Shown here one piece after another: positions 63,690-64,000 of a stretch of DNA of 64,000 nucleotides (within the stretch, counting starts at the first letter, position 1; each line of letters begins with the position of its first letter). The notes under the pieces are model-generated. The model did no database searches and was not told the DNA's origin. It saw only the letters and a program-made list of their open reading frames with translations. This DNA comes from Bacteroidota bacterium. GTDB taxonomy: Bacteria > Bacteroidota > Ignavibacteria > Tepidaquicellales > Tepidaquicellaceae. The stretch is taken from positions 1-64,000 of the forward strand of contig JAFDZQ010000022.1 of the NCBI GenBank assembly GCA_018266895.1. Reading direction: 5' to 3'. A program made the position numbers and the translations under genes.

Positions 63690-64000
63690 ATGAAAAATCT
63701 AAAAATAAATTTTAGTTTTATTTTCATCTTCATACTGATTTCAGCGAAATGCAGTATTTCGTTTTCACAGTCCGGCTGGATTTTAAAATCAACAGGAATA
63801 AATATTAATTCCGTATTCTTTATAAGTCCGTCGCAGGGATGGATGGCGGGAGATTCTGGATTAATGTATGCAACTTACGACGGAGGAATGAGCTGGTCAG
63901 GGCTGGAAAGCAAGACCACCGAAAGACTGAATTCGGTTTTCTTCAGAAATGAATCAACCGGCTGGGTTGCAGGTGATAACGGAACCATAATCAAAACAAC
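63690..64000 (+). CDS. Secreted Ycf48-like repeat protein, N-terminal part
   Basis: The gene runs off the right edge; 103 codons are visible. It starts at ATG 63690 with a strong ribosome binding site (AAGGAG, 9 bases upstream). The signal peptide reads FSFIFIFILISAKCSISFSQ. Two repeats follow with the Ycf48/BNR pattern: NSVFFISPSQGWMAGDSG then DGGMSW, and NSVFFRNESTGWVAGDNG then TIIKTT. Such beta-propeller proteins are common T9SS cargo in this group; the sorting domain would lie beyond the window. A promoter and a structured leader precede it. Confidence 0.85.
   Translation, partial: MKNLKINFSFIFIFILISAKCSISFSQSGWILKSTGININSVFFISPSQGWMAGDSGLMYATYDGGMSWSGLESKTTERLNSVFFRNESTGWVAGDNGTIIKT

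Overview
The window is AT-rich chromosomal DNA from a Gram-negative bacterium. It most resembles the Ignavibacteria/Chlorobi side of Bacteroidota. The reasons are secreted proteins ending in the type IX secretion (T9SS) C-terminal module (NYPNPFNP followed by a beta-sandwich), a DUF5916-type outer-membrane protein, the long forms of IspG and IspH, LpxA and BamD as outer-membrane markers, and repeated promoters of the Bacteroidota form TTG-N20-TAnnTTTG. No phage, plasmid, insertion sequence or CRISPR array is visible. Most of the window is housekeeping and cell-envelope genes.

Layout. 1-3.5 kb (minus): a truncated secreted protein, rimO and a SulP anion transporter. 3.5-4.1 kb: a tandem pair of palindromic intergenic repeats. 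4.1-8.4 kb (plus): hflX, a glutaryl-CoA-dehydrogenase-like enzyme, a small protein overlapping a nucleotidyltransferase, and ispH. 8.4-18.1 kb (minus): a deoxyhypusine-synthase-like enzyme, a T9SS-exported protein, then the run kup, CDP-alcohol phosphotransferase, sugar/alcohol-phosphate nucleotidyltransferase, rhomboid protease, ispG. 18.5-21.8 kb (plus): glycosyltransferase, lpxA, a CYTH protein and panB. 21.8-28.7 kb: a lipoprotein, an M1 aminopeptidase and a very large S8 protease with FG-GAP-like repeats. 29-31.9 kb (minus): HU, tRNA-Ser(CGA), a GNAT acetyltransferase and an acyl-CoA synthetase. 31.9-32.9 kb: about 1 kb without genes, holding two large palindromic elements. 33-37.2 kb (plus): a GntR regulator followed by a three-subunit NADH-linked [FeFe]-hydrogenase. 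37.4-45.1 kb (plus): glgA, a GmhB-like phosphatase, a lipoprotein and outer-membrane protein pair, glyA, tatC and a polyprenyl synthase. 45.1-53.9 kb (minus): one long, closely packed unit, gdh, unknown, bamD, thioesterase, then a System I cytochrome c maturation set ccmA-B-lipoprotein-C-D-E-F, including a 47-residue CcmD-like gene. 54-64 kb: a VOC protein, YjbQ, a DUF5916 protein, a lipocalin-like protein, a metzincin protease, a dockerin-bearing secreted protein, an uncharacterised helical protein and the start of a Ycf48-like secreted protein.

How the parts fit. The hydrogenase operon should move electrons between NADH and H2 and looks controlled by its own GntR regulator through an 18-bp perfect palindrome at the predicted transcription start. 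The ccm genes supply c-type cytochromes. LpxA, BamD, the GmhB-like phosphatase and the glycosyltransferase serve the envelope. IspG, IspH and the polyprenyl synthase belong to isoprenoid and quinone-tail synthesis.

The strongest candidates for something undescribed are: (i) an 87-nt leader at 63572-63658 that folds on paper as a compact three-way junction between a consensus promoter and the ribosome binding site of a secreted repeat protein; (ii) two kinds of palindromic intergenic element ending in CAAAAC/GTTTTG; and (iii) a TPR-like lipoprotein embedded in the ccm operon.
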